Assembly: GCA_946405205.1 (NCBI GenBank)
Contig: CAMJGL010000006.1
Span: 34,010 to 98,009 of the forward strand
Reading direction: 5' to 3'
DNA length: 64,000 nt
From: F23-B02 sp946405205
GTDB taxonomy: Bacteria; Bacillota; Clostridia; Oscillospirales; Oscillospiraceae
Below, in pieces: positions 62,418-64,000 of the stretch (the first letter of the stretch is position 1; the number at the start of each line of letters is the position of its first letter). Below the pieces are notes generated by a model, which did no database searches, was not told where the DNA came from, and saw nothing but the letters and a program-made list of their open reading frames with translations. A program made the position numbers and the translations under genes.

Positions 62418-62451
62418 ATAAACGACAGCACCGAAGTGCTGTCGTTTATTT
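62416..62451. terminator. Bidirectional terminator
   Basis: Perfect 16-bp stem (62416-62431 with 62436-62451), with A- and T-runs on both sides, between TraX-like gene and the aminotransferase fragment. Confidence 0.92.
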
Positions 62452-62454
62452 ATG

Positions 62455-62688
62455 TTATTTTCTGTTTCTGATGGCCTCGGTCATGCGCCGCAGGCCCTTT
62501 TCTATGATCGAGCGCGGCATGGCGGGATTGAGCCTTATAAAGCCCTCGGCGTTATCCACGAACAGCGAGTCTCCGCCCTCGAGCAGAACTCCCGCCTTGT
62601 TGGCTAAGAAGCCCGGCAGCTCGGACTCATCGGGCAGGCAGCGGCCGAGATAATCCACATAGCAATTCCCGGACGATGCGCAATGCAC
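62455..62688 (-). pseudogene. 3' fragment of a MalY/PatB-type aminotransferase
   Basis: The readable stretch has the C-terminal signature of PLP-dependent cystathionine beta-lyase/PatB proteins: LPGFLANKAGVLLEGGDS, GFIRLNPAMPRSIIEKGLRRM. A complete enzyme is about 390 residues; only about 65 remain. The PLP lysine and the large domain are missing. A short frame upstream opens into greA. It is probably a decayed remnant after deletion; a short expressed protein is unlikely. Confidence 0.75.
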
Positions 62689-62708
62689 TTCGTCAACTTG
62701 ATCTTAAC

Positions 62709-63212
62709 TCAGTATTGCAGTATCGGCGCCGAGCCGTCGTCCTCGGATTTTGTTATCGAGCGTATTACCGCCTCGTAGCTGCAGCTTTCGTTCACCTGCA
62801 CCGTGAATTTTTCGCCCACCTTTCTGCCCAGCACGGACTTTCCGAAGGGCGATTCGCGGCTTATGAGCCCCTTCAGGGGGTCTGTGCGTATGGTGGTGAC
62901 GACACGGATGAGCTGGGTCTCGTCATCCTCCGGAATGTATATCTCCACCTTATCGTAAAGCCCCACCTCGTCGGCCTCTGAGTCGGTGTTTATGATGCGC
63001 GCGGACTTTATCATGTTCTCAAGATAGCGGATGCGGCTGCCGTTGCGGTTTTTGGCGCGCTTTGCCTCCTTGTACTCGAAGTTCTCGCTCAGATCGCCGA
63101 AGGCGCGTGTGCGCTTGACCTCCTCAATGAGCTCGGGCATGAGCTCGTTCCTGCGGTAGTCAAGCTCCTCCTGCATCTTCTCAATGTCCTTCTTTGTCAG
63201 ATCGTCGTGCAT
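62709..63212 (-). CDS. greA: GreA/GreB-type transcript cleavage factor
   Basis: Protein of 167 residues: N-terminal coiled coil (TKKDIEKMQEELDYRRNELMPELIEEVKRTRAFGDLSEN in parts; the tip acidic pair is within AFGDLSENFEYKEAK) and C-terminal FKBP-like domain (SPFGKSVLGRKVGEKFTV). It rescues backtracked RNA polymerase. It is slightly divergent from B. subtilis GreA but keeps the tip. A ribosome site GAGGTAAGG is upstream of the start. Confidence 0.9.
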   Translation of the reverse strand: MHDDLTKKDIEKMQEELDYRRNELMPELIEEVKRTRAFGDLSENFEYKEAKRAKNRNGSRIRYLENMIKSARIINTDSEADEVGLYDKVEIYIPEDDETQLIRVVTTIRTDPLKGLISRESPFGKSVLGRKVGEKFTVQVNESCSYEAVIRSITKSEDDGSAPILQY

Positions 63213-63277
63213 GGTCCTTACCTCTTTTCAGATGACATTATACGCCCCGCGCCGCGTAAAATCAACGCCCTCCAATG

Positions 63278-63320
63278 TTGCGGGAGGGCAGGATTTTTGA
63301 TATACTGTCAAAAAAGACAG
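63278..63320 (+). promoter_or_regulatory. Promoter with CTGTC palindrome
   Basis: TTGCGG (63278-63283), 17-base spacer, TATACT (63301-63306), followed by CTGTC/GACAG (63305-63309 with 63316-63320) at the expected start site. It reads to the gene at 63335. Confidence 0.5.
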
Positions 63321-63334
63321 CGGAGTGATGAGAA

Positions 63335-63649
63335 ATGAAAAAGTGCAGGATAACGGTCATGCGCAAAGCTTTCTATCCCGACCTTGCGGAAAAATACGAA
63401 AACCCCATCGAGCACGCCTGCGGGCTTAACGAGGGGCAGGTCTTTATATGCAACGGCTGGCAGCGGCCCGAGGGCTTCTGCGAAAGCGCGTGGGACAGCG
63501 TGTCGCCCTTCGTTATGACGCTCGCGCACGGCGGCGGCGATTTTTATGACGGCTGGATGAAAAACAAGTACAGCGCCATGATATCCTGCAGCGACGGCTT
63601 CCGCCCCGTTAGCTTCCTTATCGAGGCCCTGGACGAGGAAGCAGAATAA
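63335..63649 (+). CDS. TIGR04076-family protein
   Basis: Small protein of 104 residues with the pattern of TIGR04076: CRITVMRKAFYPDLAEKYEN in parts, then C...EGQVF..., PEGFCESAWDSVSPFV, a GGG turn, WMK, and SCSDGFRPVSFLIEAL. Function is unknown; several relatives sit near redox or metal genes. A promoter with a palindrome is just upstream. Confidence 0.78.
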   Translation: MKKCRITVMRKAFYPDLAEKYENPIEHACGLNEGQVFICNGWQRPEGFCESAWDSVSPFVMTLAHGGGDFYDGWMKNKYSAMISCSDGFRPVSFLIEALDEEAE

Positions 63650-63660
63650 TTTACCCCGCT

Positions 63661-64000
63661 TACATGAAAAAGCACCGGCTTACCAGCCGGTGCCTTTTGC
63701 TCATATTACAGCAGCCCGATCACTGCCATCTCCGCTGCGTCGCCGCGGCGGGGATCGTTCTGCTTCGCAGAAGATCCTGTTTTTATTTATTGGTCGTTCG
63801 GCTCGCCGCTCAACATAAGCGGCAACCGCCGAACATGCCATGGACCCCGCCGCTTACATGAAAAAGCACCGGCTTGCAAGCCGGTGCCTTTTTGCTCTTA
63901 TTACAGCAGCTCGATCACTGCCATCTCCGCTGCGTCGCCGCGGCGGGGGATCGTTCTGCTTCGCAGAAGATCCTGTTTTTATTTATTGGTCGTTCGGCTC
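63661..64000. repeat. rplQ: 194-bp tandem repeat (one full and one partial copy) with rplQ-like 3' ends
   Basis: Copy 1 is 63661-63854 and copy 2 starts at 63855 and runs off the window. Each has a terminator (GCACCGGCT/AGCCGGTGC, with A- and T-runs), then on the minus strand a stop codon and the reading E-M-A-V-I-(G/E)-L-L, preceded by P-R-R-G-D-A-A, the C-terminus of ribosomal protein L17. Beyond that the match ends and a hairpin-rich spacer (GCCGCT/AGCGGC) begins. A one-base difference in the G-run shifts the frame between copies. No intact rplQ is seen. Confidence 0.7.
63706..63750 (-). pseudogene. rplQ: rplQ-like 3' tail, copy 1
   Basis: About 15 codons ending in a stop, matching the L17 C-terminus (RRGDAAEMAVI), with I-G-L-L at the end and four instead of five bases in the adjacent G-run. 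The rest of L17 is absent. Copy 2 is at about 63901-63950. Confidence 0.6.

Noticed and set aside
63664..63861. Plus-strand open frame of 65 codons
   Set aside because: It runs through the 194-bp repeat and its terminator, without a ribosome site.

Overview
The window joins two kinds of DNA. Bases 1 to about 25,450 are the right-hand part of an integrative and conjugative element (ICE) of the Tn916/Tn1549 type found in Clostridia. From about 25,600 to the end is a GC-richer chromosome of an anaerobic, spore-forming Firmicute, most likely of the Oscillospirales and probably a gut organism. The host call rests on spoIVB and spoVAC, a family of S-layer-homology (SLH) proteins, a ywiB-argS-murI neighbourhood, and many ferredoxin-type and lipoprotein genes with clostridial signal peptides. 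No 16S or tRNA gene is visible, so the genus cannot be given.

ICE layout. The left edge is the end of a conjugation module: a class B sortase overlapping a CHAP-domain cell-wall hydrolase. Cargo follows. Small regulators flank a PanE/ApbA-like reductase (XRE, AraC, ArsR). A metal-handling block holds an HMA-domain protein, an ATC-hydrolase-like protein, a Zn/Cd/Pb-type P-type ATPase and a second ArsR repressor. A two-component system and a methyltransferase come next. Then there is an envelope block: a D,D-carboxypeptidase, a double parvulin foldase, a cation-diffusion-facilitator fused to HflK through a natural hexahistidine linker, HflC, and a second HflK. The ICE ends with a sigma-like regulator under a structured leader, a structured non-coding stretch, an orphan MazF with a Cys-rich tail, an excisionase-like protein and two tandem tyrosine recombinases.

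Chromosome layout. 25.6-33.4 kb: M14 peptidase with cell-wall-binding domains, spoIVB, a Gtr-type membrane protein, a LOG-family enzyme coupled to an MFS transporter, a glycerophosphodiesterase and a ferredoxin-like protein. 33.6-46.9 kb: four SLH surface proteins (a 5'-nucleotidase, a CHAP-like/InlB-repeat protein and two tandem BspA-type leucine-rich-repeat proteins), interrupted by psuG and typA. 46.9-51.6 kb: argS, ywiB-like, murI, spoVAC and small genes. 51.7-59.8 kb: a minus-strand operon resembling dlt, with an Ig/transglutaminase protein, an adenylation enzyme, a carrier protein, an MBOAT acyltransferase, an SGNH-like protein, a lipoprotein and a Sel1-repeat protein. 60-64 kb: aspartate-racemase-like gene, orphan substrate-binding lipoprotein, TraX-family protein, aminotransferase fragment, greA, a TIGR04076-type gene, and a 194-bp repeat carrying an rplQ-like 3' end.

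The most interesting candidates are the CDF-HflK/HflC/HflK/foldase/carboxypeptidase cargo with its repeated leader hairpins, the noncanonical dlt-like operon, the structured leaders in the ICE control module, and two places where the 3' end of a housekeeping gene (argS, rplQ) appears duplicated together with its terminator.
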